A stretch of DNA of 40,586 nt from Bdellovibrionales bacterium RIFOXYD1_FULL_55_31 (GCA_001770175.1 MEQK01000215.1:1-40586), one strand, 5' to 3'. Positions 1 through 9,128 are shown, counted from the stretch's first letter. The notes: generated by a model from the sequence alone, not told the origin. Numbers and translations are program-made.

Positions 1-16
1 CATCAATACACGGGAA

Positions 17-1255
17 ATGAAACAAAATCCAAAGTCCGAAAAAAAACCGAATTCATTGAATTCGAAAGCGCAGGATCAGAATCGGGAAGTTCTCGATAAC
101 TGGCTGCAATTGGCTCAACTGCGCGCAGAGAAATGCGAGCTTCAGGAAGCCGAAACCGCCTACGGCATGGCTCTGCAACATGCCAAGGCTATCGGTGATC
201 TCCGTGGGCAGATGGAGGCTCTTGCGGGGCTCCTTCGCCTCGCGGGGCACGCGGTTGACGAGGCTGCGATCAGTCGCCTGGATACTGAACTTGACTCCAT
301 GATCGCGGCATATCCGGATGAGGTGCCGCCTCTGGTCTGGCATTGCAAGGGGACCGTGGCCTGGTTCAAACAGGATGTGAAAGTCGCCCAGCGCTGCTGG
401 CATCGCTATCTTCGAGCACTTCGGGCCGATACGAAATTACCGGCAAGAGAGGAATTGCTCGGCAAAGCTTATGCGTCTCTCGCGCTCTTCTGGAGAGAGA
501 CAAAGCCGAAGCGCGCGAGGCAACTCTCCATGACTATCCTGAGCCGCGAGTCTTCAAAGAACTTGAAGGGGACCGTCGGGATTCTTTACCTTGTTTTGGG
601 ACATATCGCCGAGCAGGAATTCGATACTGTAACCGCGTTGGAATGGTACAAAAAAGCACACGCCCGGTTTCTCGCGGAACATAACTGGTACTATCACCTC
701 TACGTCCTTTATGGTTATGCCCGAATCGCGCGCCGCCAGCAGAACTATGCCCAGGCGTATTGGTATCTGGACATGCTCGAAAAGGCTGCTTGGGGGCAAC
801 ACTTTAACCAGTTCAGGCGCGAGATCGCGATTGAGCGATCGCGCCTCGAGCAGGATGCCGTAGACCTGCTCATTGACAGTCGCAAGGGTGTGGTCAAAAT
901 TCGGGATTCGGGGACCGTTTCGCTTCGGAAACAATACATTTTGCTGCATATTCTCGAAGCCCTGTCGAATGCGCACAGTCGGCCGGGGGATGATATGGAG
1001 CGAGGCTTGTCCAAAGCCGAAATCATCGAGTGTGTCTGGAATGAGTCCTATCGGCCCGAAGCCCATGACAACAAGCTTTATTATAATATCAATCGTCTCA
1101 GAAAGCTGATCGAGCCAGACGTGAAGAAACCACAGTATCTCCTGAACTGGAAAGAGGGTTATCGCCTTGCACCAGGGCTGCGAGTTCAGTTTCTCGGAGG
1201 GCGTAGCTCGTTTGCGGCAGTTAACCAAGGGAATCAGAGGGGGGAATCTGAATGA
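17..1255 (+). CDS. TPR and winged-helix transcriptional regulator
   Basis: The protein has 412 residues. Residues about 25-285 are helical, with tetratricopeptide-like units such as the stretch around LEWYKKAHARF and YAQAYWYLDMLEKA. Residues about 290-390 resemble the OmpR-type winged-helix DNA-binding domain: a helix with LSKAEIIECVWNESY, then YYNINRLRKLIEP as the likely recognition helix, then the wing segment WKEGYRLAP. Fusions of helical repeat sensors with an output winged helix are known regulators in predatory and related bacteria. No receiver domain is present, so input is probably protein-protein contact. The start ATG follows GGGA. The stop overlaps the start of the next gene as ATGA, so the two are probably translationally coupled. 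The regulated genes cannot be told from sequence. Confidence 0.8.
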   Translation: MKQNPKSEKKPNSLNSKAQDQNREVLDNWLQLAQLRAEKCELQEAETAYGMALQHAKAIGDLRGQMEALAGLLRLAGHAVDEAAISRLDTELDSMIAAYPDEVPPLVWHCKGTVAWFKQDVKVAQRCWHRYLRALRADTKLPAREELLGKAYASLALFWRETKPKRARQLSMTILSRESSKNLKGTVGILYLVLGHIAEQEFDTVTALEWYKKAHARFLAEHNWYYHLYVLYGYARIARRQQNYAQAYWYLDMLEKAAWGQHFNQFRREIAIERSRLEQDAVDLLIDSRKGVVKIRDSGTVSLRKQYILLHILEALSNAHSRPGDDMERGLSKAEIIECVWNESYRPEAHDNKLYYNINRLRKLIEPDVKKPQYLLNWKEGYRLAPGLRVQFLGGRSSFAAVNQGNQRGESE

Positions 1256-1737
1256 ATTGGAAAACGATGAGTTTGCTCGTGCTGGTACTCGCTGTTGCCG
1301 GTGGCAGCGGTGGGAACCAAATCAGAGCTGAAGACTGTATAGGCGCTAATGGAGTCGTATCCGAGCGCATCGGCGGATGCTACGAGTGGCCGAAAGGCGG
1401 GGGGGGCGAAGTTCCTGTTCCGTTCGGACTGAACGAAAGAGCTGAACTTGCGGATGGCGAATCTTACCTGCTCGTAGGAAAGGTCGTGGTTTATTCGCGT
1501 AAAGCGGGACCGAACCAGGTTCGAGTCTACTTTGAGGTCGATCTCCGCCAACATCCGTGGCTCGCGAATGCCAAGCGCCGCCTTAACCCGCTCTACCCGC
1601 TCGAAGGCAGCGTGAGCGAGTGGAAAGATTACGACGGTCATATGGTGAAACTGGCATGTCGCGCGCACAGCCGGATTTTCAGGGTAAACGACGAGCTACA
1701 GCATGTCATTACGCTCGAGGGGCGCCAACCGCTTTAA
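1252..1737 (+). CDS. Exported hypothetical protein
   Basis: This 161-residue protein starts with MNWKTMSLLVLVLAVAGGSG, a hydrophobic segment typical of a Sec signal peptide, with possible cleavage near IRAED (residues 25-28). The mature part has Cys residues in EDCIGANG, GGCYEW and KLACRAH and a predicted beta-rich region (SYLLVGKVVVYSR, NQVRVYFEVDL). I recognise no family. The ATG lies inside the ATGA overlap with the upstream regulator, and GGGGGAATCTGA supplies a strong ribosome binding site. The two genes are therefore likely one transcription unit. The stop codon overlaps the stop of convergent uvrA inside TTAA at 1734-1737, so no terminator fits between them. Confidence 0.75.
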   Translation: MNWKTMSLLVLVLAVAGGSGGNQIRAEDCIGANGVVSERIGGCYEWPKGGGGEVPVPFGLNERAELADGESYLLVGKVVVYSRKAGPNQVRVYFEVDLRQHPWLANAKRRLNPLYPLEGSVSEWKDYDGHMVKLACRAHSRIFRVNDELQHVITLEGRQPL

Positions 1738-4685
1738 AGCTCGGGGAGCCGACCCCGATAGCCCTGCTGCTCCAGCATTCGTCCGGTGAGTGAACGTGTA
1801 TCCTGGATCAGCTTCGAAGGCGGACCGCTCGCGACGACCTCTCCACCCGTGACGCCGCCGCCCGGCCCGAGATCGATGACCCAGTCCGCTTGTGCGATCA
1901 CGTCCAAGTGGTGTTCGATCATGATAACGCTGTTGCGGGCGTCGACCAGATCTTGAATCACACCGAGGAGCTTCTTGACGTCATCCAGGTGTAAGCCTGT
2001 GGTCGGTTCGTCAAAAATATAAAGCAGGTTTTCGGAATTGCGATCTTCAAGCGAGGAGGCGATTTTGAGGCGCTGTGATTCACCTCCGGAGAGTGTGGTA
2101 GCGGACTGTCCGAGATGCAGATACCCGAGTCCCACGTCTCGGAGGACTCCCAATTTCCGCATGAGAATCGAATTGTCCCGGAAGAGTTCGTAAGCATCAT
2201 CGATGGTTGTTTGAAGAAGTTGATAGATGTTTTTTCCGCGATAACTCACATCAAGAACGGTTCGTTTGAACCTCTTACCGTCGCATTCCTCACAGGGGAG
2301 CTTCACTTCGGCCATGAAATGCATGTCGAGCGTGATTTCCCCTTCACCTTTGCAAACAGGACACCTGCCGCCTTCCACGTTGAAAGAAAAATGTTGGGGA
2401 GTGTAGCCGCGCCTGAGCGAGATCACCTGATTCGCATAGATCCGGCGTACCTCATCCCAGGCTTTCAGGTAGGTGGCCGGATTGGATCGTGAGCTCTTGC
2501 CGATCGGGCTCTGATCAAGGAGGACAACTCCGCCAAGCTGTTCCGCCCCGTACAGCCGATCGAAACGTCCTGCGGGATCTTGCGTCCTGTTAAACAGTCG
2601 TGAGAGACCGTTATAGAGGGTCTTGTGAACGAGGGTGCTTTTGCCTGAACCCGAAACTCCGGTAACGACGACAAAACGGTCGAGAGGGAATTCGGCGGTG
2701 ATGTTCTTCAAATTGTGTTCGCGGCAGCCCACGATTCGAAGGATCTTCCGGGCCGGCGCACGCTGGGCCCGGGTGCGTTCCAGACGGAAGGCTCCCGAGA
2801 GATATTTTCCCGTTACCGATCCGGGCGTCGCGATCAGTTGTTCCGCGTTCCCCTGTGCTATGCGTTCGCCGCCGCGGCGTCCGGCTCCCGGGCCGAGTTC
2901 AATGAGCCAATCGGCGGACTTCATGACTTCGAGATCGTGTTCCACGACGACAACGCTGTTGCCCTGGTCCCGAAGCCGTTTCAAAATCCGGATCAGGCGT
3001 TCAGTATCGGACGCATGGAGTCCTATGGATGGTTCGTCAAGTACGTAAAGAGTCCCGCAGAGGCCGTTGCCGAGCTGGGTGGCGAGGTTGATGCGTTGGA
3101 ATTCGCCGCCCGAGAGGGTTTTGGTGAGCCGGGAAAGCGTCAGATAGCCGACGCCGACTTCGTCGAGAAAGGCGAGTCTTCGTTCGACTTGTGAAAAGGC
3201 CTCCTGACCTATTTTGCGCTCACGAGGCGTGAGTTCGATGTTTCTGAACCATCCGAGAAGGTCCGTGACCGGAAGTTCCAGGAGTTCTGAAATCGGTTTT
3301 CCGCCGATTTTTACGGCGAGAGCTTCGGGTTTGAGTCGCGCGCCGTGACACTCGGGGCAAAGACTCTGGTTCTGATAACGACGGATAAAAACCCGCACGT
3401 GGAGTTTGTATTTCCAGCGTTTCAACTCCTCGAAGCAGGCGGTGATTCCCGGGAAGGTTTTATCTTTCGGATCCCCATCCCACAGGAGTTTGCGCTCGGA
3501 GGCCGTGAGTTCGCGATATCGTTTTCCGACCGAAATGCCGTGCCGCTCGGCAAAGCGGAAAAGATCCTTCTGCCAATCAGCCAGCGACGGTTTCGCGAAC
3601 GGGTCGATAGCGCCGTTCTTGAGCGTCTTCGTCACATCGGGAACAACGCGCGCCTCATCGAGATCAAGAGTGAAGCCGAAGCCGCTGCATCGGGCGCATG
3701 CCCCGAGCGGGCTGTTGAACGAGAATAGATGGTTTTCGGGGACGCGGTGCTCGAGTCCACACTGAATGCATGAAAAGCGGTTATCGAATTCGACCCAGCC
3801 CGCGCTTCCTGCAAGGTCGCCGAGATCTGCGAAGGCGATCCTGCCCCGGCCGACAGCCAAGCCCTGGTCGATCGAATCGAGGAGCCGGCCGCGGGTGTCC
3901 CGGTCAGGGCACTGCGAAACCCGGAGCCGATCCACTACTACGAAGAGTTCTCCGGCGTCGAGGTGGGTACGAGTGAGTTTCGGGAAGTTCTCAGACCCGA
4001 ATTCCTCGAGTTCGAGGAGCTCAGGAGTTCCTTTTGTGCGTCGCCAAAAAAGGCGCTGGAAACCTTGTTCCCTCAGGATTTGAAAAAGAGCTTCAAGAGA
4101 CAGGTCCGGTCCAACCACGCTGGGTCGAGTTCCTTTTTTAAGGCTGGCTGCTTTCGCCTTCTTGTTTCTTAGAGCGCCCGCTTTGCTTGTGCTCTTGCGA
4201 GGTGTCCCAAGTGGCGCCCCAAGTGGCGCGACTATGAGCGCCTTTTTGGATGGCAACCACTCGCATGCCCACTCCAGAATGGATTGCGAGTCCTGGCGAG
4301 TGACCTCAGCACCGCAGCTCACGCATTGCGTGCGACCGATTTTCGCGAAAAGAACACGCAGGTAGTCGATGATCTCCGTCTGGGTCCCGACCGTGCTTCG
4401 CGAACTGAGTACATAATTGCGTTGCTCGAGGGCGATCGCGGGGGGGATATTTTCGACCGAATCGAGATCCGGTTTCGGCATTTTTTCAAGGAATTGCCGG
4501 GTGTAAGTCGAAAGGCTTTCGATGTACCGGCGTTGACCTTCGGCATAAAGTGTATCGAAGGCGAGAGAACTTTTGCCGCTCCCAGATAGTCCGGTTATGA
4601 CCGAGAGCTTTCGGGCAGGGAATTCCACCGATATATTCTTCAGATTGTTCTGGCGGACTTTGATGAGACGAATCGAGCGCAGCAT
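1734..4685 (-). CDS. uvrA: Excinuclease ABC subunit A (UvrA)
   Basis: UvrA is the damage-recognition ATPase of nucleotide excision repair and hands DNA to UvrB. Both ABC modules are complete. Module one has Walker A GLSGSGKSS (about residue 32), signature LSGGEFQR and Walker B VLDEPSIGLH. Module two has Walker A GVSGSGKST, signature LSGGESQR and Walker B IFDEPTTGLH. Zinc-binding Cys pairs are seen at CVSC (about 121), CIQC...CARC and CPVC...CEEC. At 983 residues it is a little longer than the usual 940 or so. The excess includes a Lys/Ala/Pro-rich linker at about residues 158-190, inside the UvrB-binding region. I chose the ATG at 4685 (MLRSIRLIKV); an in-frame TTG at 4703 would add six residues. 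Neither has a clear ribosome binding site. Confidence 0.96.
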   Translation of the reverse strand: MLRSIRLIKVRQNNLKNISVEFPARKLSVITGLSGSGKSSLAFDTLYAEGQRRYIESLSTYTRQFLEKMPKPDLDSVENIPPAIALEQRNYVLSSRSTVGTQTEIIDYLRVLFAKIGRTQCVSCGAEVTRQDSQSILEWACEWLPSKKALIVAPLGAPLGTPRKSTSKAGALRNKKAKAASLKKGTRPSVVGPDLSLEALFQILREQGFQRLFWRRTKGTPELLELEEFGSENFPKLTRTHLDAGELFVVVDRLRVSQCPDRDTRGRLLDSIDQGLAVGRGRIAFADLGDLAGSAGWVEFDNRFSCIQCGLEHRVPENHLFSFNSPLGACARCSGFGFTLDLDEARVVPDVTKTLKNGAIDPFAKPSLADWQKDLFRFAERHGISVGKRYRELTASERKLLWDGDPKDKTFPGITACFEELKRWKYKLHVRVFIRRYQNQSLCPECHGARLKPEALAVKIGGKPISELLELPVTDLLGWFRNIELTPRERKIGQEAFSQVERRLAFLDEVGVGYLTLSRLTKTLSGGEFQRINLATQLGNGLCGTLYVLDEPSIGLHASDTERLIRILKRLRDQGNSVVVVEHDLEVMKSADWLIELGPGAGRRGGERIAQGNAEQLIATPGSVTGKYLSGAFRLERTRAQRAPARKILRIVGCREHNLKNITAEFPLDRFVVVTGVSGSGKSTLVHKTLYNGLSRLFNRTQDPAGRFDRLYGAEQLGGVVLLDQSPIGKSSRSNPATYLKAWDEVRRIYANQVISLRRGYTPQHFSFNVEGGRCPVCKGEGEITLDMHFMAEVKLPCEECDGKRFKRTVLDVSYRGKNIYQLLQTTIDDAYELFRDNSILMRKLGVLRDVGLGYLHLGQSATTLSGGESQRLKIASSLEDRNSENLLYIFDEPTTGLHLDDVKKLLGVIQDLVDARNSVIMIEHHLDVIAQADWVIDLGPGGGVTGGEVVASGPPSKLIQDTRSLTGRMLEQQGYRGRLPEL

Positions 4686-4833
4686 GTATCGAGTTGGACC
4701 CAAGTGACTAAACGTTATACAGAGTAGAACCTAAAACAGGTTGGGACGGCAGGGGTCATTCTAATTGTCTTCCAAAGGAATTCAAGGTGTTATCTTGAGT
4801 TTTGGCGAGGCCTCAGCGGACCGGCTATTGGCA

Positions 4834-4875
4834 CCGGCCTTGCTCAGTGGGGGCCGGGCATAAGGCAGCGGCCTT
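4834..4875 (+). promoter_or_regulatory. Two consecutive hairpins in a 5' leader
   Basis: CCGGCC (4834-4839) pairs with GGCCGG (4852-4857) across a 12-base loop. Directly after it AAGGC (4862-4866) pairs with GCCTT (4871-4875) around the tetraloop AGCG. The ribosome binding site of the small exported gene starts about 30 bases later. The order hairpin, hairpin, AGGAG suggests a structured leader. It matches no riboswitch class I can recognise. Confidence 0.4.
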
Positions 4876-4911
4876 GCCCAAGCGAACGTAAGCACCTGTT
4901 AGGAGAAGGCC

Positions 4912-5229
4912 ATGAAGTGGATGTTGTTCAGTTGTGGAGCGATGATCGGCCTCACCACCCTTTCTGTCGCAATGGGATCGGTCCCGGGTCGGAGAGCGAA
5001 TAAGATTACCGACGATACGGCGATCTATCAGTCTCTTTCGGAAATCCGGGTCCCTCGCCAAGGGCGAATCAATTTCGACCAAGACATCGCCCGTCTTTCA
5101 AATATTGAAAGCGGGTATCGCGAAAACCTGCCGGCCCTTGCAAAGCGGCCAGCCCTGCAGGGTCCAATGAAAAGAATTGCCCAGCAGAAATACCACTACT
5201 CTGGTGGAAAACGGGTTGCCAGACAGTAA
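4912..5229 (+). CDS. Small exported hypothetical protein
   Basis: This 105-residue protein begins MKWMLFSCGAMIGLTTLSVAMG, a plausible Sec signal peptide; the Cys at 8 is too early for a standard lipobox. The mature part is basic and hydrophilic (RRANKITDD, GPMKRIAQQKYHYSGGKRVARQ) with no recognisable domain. A strong AGGAG (TTAGGAGAAGGCC) precedes the ATG and codon use matches the neighbours, which is why I accept it. It is monocistronic, behind a leader with two hairpins, and ends 12 bases from the convergent acyltransferase gene. Function is unknown. Confidence 0.7.
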   Translation: MKWMLFSCGAMIGLTTLSVAMGSVPGRRANKITDDTAIYQSLSEIRVPRQGRINFDQDIARLSNIESGYRENLPALAKRPALQGPMKRIAQQKYHYSGGKRVARQ

Positions 5230-5241
5230 GTTCTGGGGTGT

Positions 5242-6072
5242 TCAGGTAAGCTCGTGCTCAGGATCCGCGAAGATCCTCTGAACCGTTTTTGCCATATGGG
5301 CGGCGTGAACTCCGTCGATCAGCCGGTGATCGAAGGTAACGCACAGTCTTATCGTTTTTCCGACCACCACTTTTCCATCGCGGACGACAGGCGTTTCCCT
5401 GACCGCGCCCAAGGTGATCAGGAGCGGTACCCGGGAATACGCGATGAGCGGCGCAAACGCGGTATCCATGCCTAAGGAACCGATGTTCGTGATCCAGACG
5501 CTTCCGAAAGGGTCTCGTGGCGTCCCGAGCAGCGGGCTCCAGAGATTCAGCGTTCCCGTGATAAAACTTGAAAACCCGATCACCAGTCGTGCGAGGAATC
5601 CGGGAACTCCGCCAAGGGTTTTTTTCATTTTCTTGAATGCCGGGTCGCCTTTTTTCCGGATCTCATCGATCTGGACCTGCATTTCACTCGCGATTTCTGG
5701 AATTGACTTGCGATCGGTGTTGCGGACGGTCAGCCCCGAAAGATCCGCGCCTTCTCCATCGGAGGCGACGAGGAAAAAGACATCAATGGAGTTTCTGGGA
5801 TAAATACGTCCCCAGCGGAGAACGCCGTTGATCTCCGGATGCTCACTCAATGTCTTCGCGACCGCTTTTCCCAGAAAATGGGAGAAGGTGATTTTTTGTC
5901 GGGATTGTCCCTTGAGTTTTTCGATATAGGCCAGCGCCGGTTCGGCATCGAGTTCAGCGATGCCGTAAACGCTGGGATCGCCGGGCCCTGCCCAGCTTCC
6001 TATGGCGATTTTTCGCCGAGTTGAGGTTTTCAGGGGTGGACCCAAGTCAGCATTTCTTGTGAGTAGCGGCAT
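5242..6072 (-). CDS. Stand-alone 2-oxoacid dehydrogenase E2-type acyltransferase domain
   Basis: The 276 residues match the catalytic domain of dihydrolipoamide acyltransferases. The active-site signature FDHRLIDG (about residue 248) contains the catalytic His and Asp, and FSHFLGKAVAKTL and ITNIGSLGMD are conserved core segments. No lipoyl domain or E1/E3-binding domain is present, so it is not a normal E2. Such stand-alone domains occur in several bacterial lineages and may acylate CoA or another small acceptor. The N-terminus MPLLTRNADLGPPLKTSTRRKIA resembles the strand entering the trimeric core in chloramphenicol acetyltransferase-like folds. The complete E2 of this window is at 17462. 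The substrate is unknown. Confidence 0.85.
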   Translation of the reverse strand: MPLLTRNADLGPPLKTSTRRKIAIGSWAGPGDPSVYGIAELDAEPALAYIEKLKGQSRQKITFSHFLGKAVAKTLSEHPEINGVLRWGRIYPRNSIDVFFLVASDGEGADLSGLTVRNTDRKSIPEIASEMQVQIDEIRKKGDPAFKKMKKTLGGVPGFLARLVIGFSSFITGTLNLWSPLLGTPRDPFGSVWITNIGSLGMDTAFAPLIAYSRVPLLITLGAVRETPVVRDGKVVVGKTIRLCVTFDHRLIDGVHAAHMAKTVQRIFADPEHELT

Positions 6073-6130
6073 CTGCTAAAAATAACCCGAATCCAAACGG
6101 ATTTTCGACAAAAAACTGTTTCGCCGTTCT

Positions 6131-7099
6131 TTATCGTTGTTTCGAGAGGGCTTCGAAAGGAACGACCGCCCAGTGCTGAGCTTTCGTCCGGTAACGCCGT
6201 TCAACGATTTTGAATATGCTATCTTCAATTCGCGCCCGGGTGAAGTAATCCTCGGGGTCCGCGTCGAGAAGCACGGACGTGCCGTCACTTGTCTTCCCAA
6301 AACTCTGGCTTTCAACCGCTCCGCCGTCTCTGCCTACATTGTCACCTGAATCCGACCCGCCGAAGCTGATTCTCCCGAATCCGCCTGACCCTCCCAGGCC
6401 TGCCTTTGCGGCCGCGTAAGCTGGCCCTTTCGAGAACTCATCTGAGTCGCCGCCCGTAGCATCTTCAGGAGAGCCATTGGTGGAGTCGTTCCCGGGGGCG
6501 AGTTCAGGGGGACTGGCCGCCGCGACTTGCGTACTCGTAGAAGAAACTCTGGTTGAGCGCGAGTTCGCGCTGTCGCCGAGCGGCGAGATTGCGCTTAGTC
6601 CGGCTTGGCGCACCGCTTGGCCAGAATCCCTTGCGGCCGCTGGCCCAGCTGTTCCGGAGCCTGCGGAGCCTCCGGAGCCATGAAGACGTTGATCCAGAGA
6701 GAGCGGACTACTCGGTGTACTGCTTCCGCCCGAACTTGCCGCGGAGTAGGAAGGATGCAAGCCTCCTGTTTGAGTGTCGCCCGCCACGGAGACGAGATCG
6801 CTCGCGGCCTGGTTTGCCGTGTACCCGGATCCCGCAGCGCCCGCGGCTCCCGTCTGGGAACTGATGATCGGCGGAAGATCGGCGCCGTCGACGCTCGCGC
6901 ATGAGCCTTCGAATTTGGTTCGTGTGCCACTCGCGTCGCAGCATTCGGCCGGCAGCTTGGTCAGGCTGCCGCTGGGGCATGCGCCCGGGTCCTGAACAAC
7001 AGTCCCGTTGAACCCCCCGCCGCCGCCGCCGCTACAGCCGCTGAACCAGCTTGCCAGACCCGCTAATATCAGCCCTAAAACGAAATGTCTGTTTTTCAT
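6131..7099 (-). CDS. Gly/Ser-rich lipoprotein
   Basis: The chosen ATG at 7099 gives 322 residues beginning MKNRHFVLGLILAGLASWFSGC, a lipoprotein signal peptide with lipid-attachment Cys22, followed by a flexible GGGGGG linker. It is preceded by a perfect AGGAGG. The open frame extends upstream to 7285, but that extension lies within the preceding coding sequence and is not needed. The middle (about 100-270) is low complexity, rich in Gly, Ser, Ala and Pro. The last 50 residues are more ordered (DPEDYFTRARIEDSIFKIVERRYR) and may be the functional part. It overlaps the upstream Cys-rich exported protein as ATGA, so the two are coupled and probably work together in the envelope. No family recognised. 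Confidence 0.8.
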   Translation of the reverse strand: MKNRHFVLGLILAGLASWFSGCSGGGGGGFNGTVVQDPGACPSGSLTKLPAECCDASGTRTKFEGSCASVDGADLPPIISSQTGAAGAAGSGYTANQAASDLVSVAGDTQTGGLHPSYSAASSGGSSTPSSPLSLDQRLHGSGGSAGSGTAGPAAARDSGQAVRQAGLSAISPLGDSANSRSTRVSSTSTQVAAASPPELAPGNDSTNGSPEDATGGDSDEFSKGPAYAAAKAGLGGSGGFGRISFGGSDSGDNVGRDGGAVESQSFGKTSDGTSVLLDADPEDYFTRARIEDSIFKIVERRYRTKAQHWAVVPFEALSKQR

Positions 7100-8289
7100 A
7101 CAAACCTCCTGGCGAAGGCGGCCGGGACGAGTGAAACACGAGGACAGCTTCCGTCGCTGGGCCATCGTTGCTGAAGTTGCTGAATAATCTTGATCAGCTC
7201 GCGTTGGTAACAGGCATTCGCGCAGCTCGTTGCGCAAGCCGTTGCCGAACCGCTGCTCTGGCAGCGGCCGCATCGACCGGAGCATTCGCCGCTGCAGGTC
7301 TGGTTCGGTCCCGAAGGTCCCTGGAGCATCTTCCCGAATTCATCCAGACTCGCTACCGTTGCTCTGAAATCTCTCCCGCTTCGCGCGAAAACTTCACAGG
7401 CCATCAGGTGATTGAACGCGATTTCAATCGCGCTTCGGGCGGCACAAAGATGCTGCGCGCTCTGACGGAATTCGCCGACATCCATCCCTACAACCCTGCC
7501 TGTCAGTCCGATGTCTTCGAAGCTGTTTTTGCATTTCCAAATGTCGGTCTTGTTCTCCTGCTCGCCGAGGCTGGCGCGCAGGGCATCCGCGATCTTTTTT
7601 GAATTCTGGCCGAGGTCGTGGACATCTGCGGCCAAGCTCTGGCAGGTGGGCGAAATCTGCAATTTACCGGCTTCGATTTCCTTTTTTACCTGTTCTTTGA
7701 AGCAGGTCAGCGCCTGGATATAGCTCCCGGCGATATAGGCTGATTCGCGCAGTCCCCGTTGGCCCTGGAGACTCGCGCTGCTTCGAACTCGGGCACCGAC
7801 ACATCTTCCGAACACCCTCCTGACGCTCACGTTAACGTTCAGCTCGACCGGACTTCCGCAAGATTCGTTCAGATGATTCACGAGAGTCTCGGATTGATTC
7901 ATGGCGTATTCGTTGGGGGTTACGTTGCAAACGGGTTTTTCGAAACGGTAGCTCATCACGTTGGGAGTGGTTGAACCCGTGACTTTGGAGAAGTCTTTTC
8001 CGAATTCTGGGTTTTCGCTGACGCCTTCGTAAAGCCTCGCGACGTGCTGCTTAAGTCGGGAGTCGAGGTTCGCTTTGATTTCTGAGTTGACGGCCGAGCA
8101 GTCTCTTAGAAATCGGACTGTCTCAGGACCAGTGGTGCTGCGAGTGCAGGGGACATCGACTTCCGTGGGAGGAGGAGCTGTGGGGTTGGTTCCAGGTACG
8201 GGTCCTGCCGCAGTGCTGGCTGATGCCCAAAAAATCGATATTAAAAGGCCTGAGACTGCCGCCAAATCGCGACGAAATTGTGGAGTCAT
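7096..8289 (-). CDS. Cysteine-rich exported protein
   Basis: This 397-residue protein has a signal peptide (LAAVSGLLISIFWASASTAAG, cleavage near residue 28) and a Pro-rich start to the mature chain. Cys residues are spread along the chain. They cluster near residues 335-370, where the pattern CSGECSGRCGRC and then CATSCANAC gives about eight Cys in 35 residues. That density suggests disulfides in the periplasm or outside the cell, or metal binding. Internal segments such as SAYIAGSYIQALTCFKEQ look helical. GGGGGA precedes the ATG. It is the first gene of a two-gene unit with the lipoprotein at 6131-7099. I do not recognise the family. Confidence 0.75.
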   Translation of the reverse strand: MTPQFRRDLAAVSGLLISIFWASASTAAGPVPGTNPTAPPPTEVDVPCTRSTTGPETVRFLRDCSAVNSEIKANLDSRLKQHVARLYEGVSENPEFGKDFSKVTGSTTPNVMSYRFEKPVCNVTPNEYAMNQSETLVNHLNESCGSPVELNVNVSVRRVFGRCVGARVRSSASLQGQRGLRESAYIAGSYIQALTCFKEQVKKEIEAGKLQISPTCQSLAADVHDLGQNSKKIADALRASLGEQENKTDIWKCKNSFEDIGLTGRVVGMDVGEFRQSAQHLCAARSAIEIAFNHLMACEVFARSGRDFRATVASLDEFGKMLQGPSGPNQTCSGECSGRCGRCQSSGSATACATSCANACYQRELIKIIQQLQQRWPSDGSCPRVSLVPAAFARRFV

Positions 8290-8393
8290 ACTTGTCCCCC
8301 GTCTATTGCTTCCCCCAGAAAAACGAAGATACTATTATTGTAGCTGGGTTCCGAGAGTGTGACAACCTGCATTAGATATTCTGGAGGTCGTAG

Positions 8394-9065
8394 GTGTTGC
8401 TTCAGAAATTGTTAAGACATTTAAATAAGTCGGTAATAATTCTTCTCTGTCTTGTTTTCAGCGCTGCTACGTCCGCGGCGGCCCCAGGGGAACTCAGGAG
8501 CGCCGAAGATGATCTCGCTAAAGCTCAAAATGATTATTACCGTGCCTTGAAGTCTGGAAAGGCCTCAACACCGGATGAACAGGCCCGTCTTCGAGAGCAA
8601 ATCATTACTCCGGCACGACAGAAAATCGGAGAGGTGATCCAGAATGCTGAACAGAATTTCCTGAAGAAGTATATCGGATCGACCACGACACGGCCTCCAG
8701 AACAGCCCGAACAGAATCATGAGGCCGGTGCCCAATACAAATTTTCGGGCGATCAGGTAGTTGGAACGGGCGGCGGACCTGAAATCAGCAGAAGTCCTGT
8801 TCCTCTTCCCGTTACGCCACGGGCGAAGAGCCGCGAACCCGAAGTCGTGATTGATGGAAGCCAATTTCCAAAGGAACTTGAATTTGTAAAACCGAAGTCA
8901 ACCCCTTCGGCGCGCCCGATGGAAGAACCCATCGGATTAAGCCCGTCGCGGTCAGGAGATGGCGTCACTGAAATCGAGTTTCAGCCCAGGATGACTCCCA
9001 TTCCGACGAAGACTCCTCGGACCAAGCCTTCCAGCGCTCCTAAGCTCGAGTTCATCCGCGAGTAA
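8394..9065 (+). CDS. Exported Pro-rich hypothetical protein
   Basis: The 223-residue protein starts at a GTG six bases after GGAGG. Residues 1-30 (KSVIILLCLVFSAATSAAAPG) form a signal peptide. Residues about 34-92 look helical and charged, possibly a coiled coil (SAEDDLAKAQNDYYRALKSG, EQNFLKKYIG). The remainder is a Pro/Ser/Thr-rich disordered tail with a repeated theme of LEFVKP, IEFQPR and LEFIRE. It is divergent from the Cys-rich exported gene, sharing a 104-base promoter region (8290-8393). Function unknown. Confidence 0.75.
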   Translation: MLLQKLLRHLNKSVIILLCLVFSAATSAAAPGELRSAEDDLAKAQNDYYRALKSGKASTPDEQARLREQIITPARQKIGEVIQNAEQNFLKKYIGSTTTRPPEQPEQNHEAGAQYKFSGDQVVGTGGGPEISRSPVPLPVTPRAKSREPEVVIDGSQFPKELEFVKPKSTPSARPMEEPIGLSPSRSGDGVTEIEFQPRMTPIPTKTPRTKPSSAPKLEFIRE

Positions 9066-9128
9066 ATTCGTCCGGTTGGTAAAATTCCGTTGCCCGGGCA
9101 ACCTCCTTCGGGCTAAGACGTGAGATTC

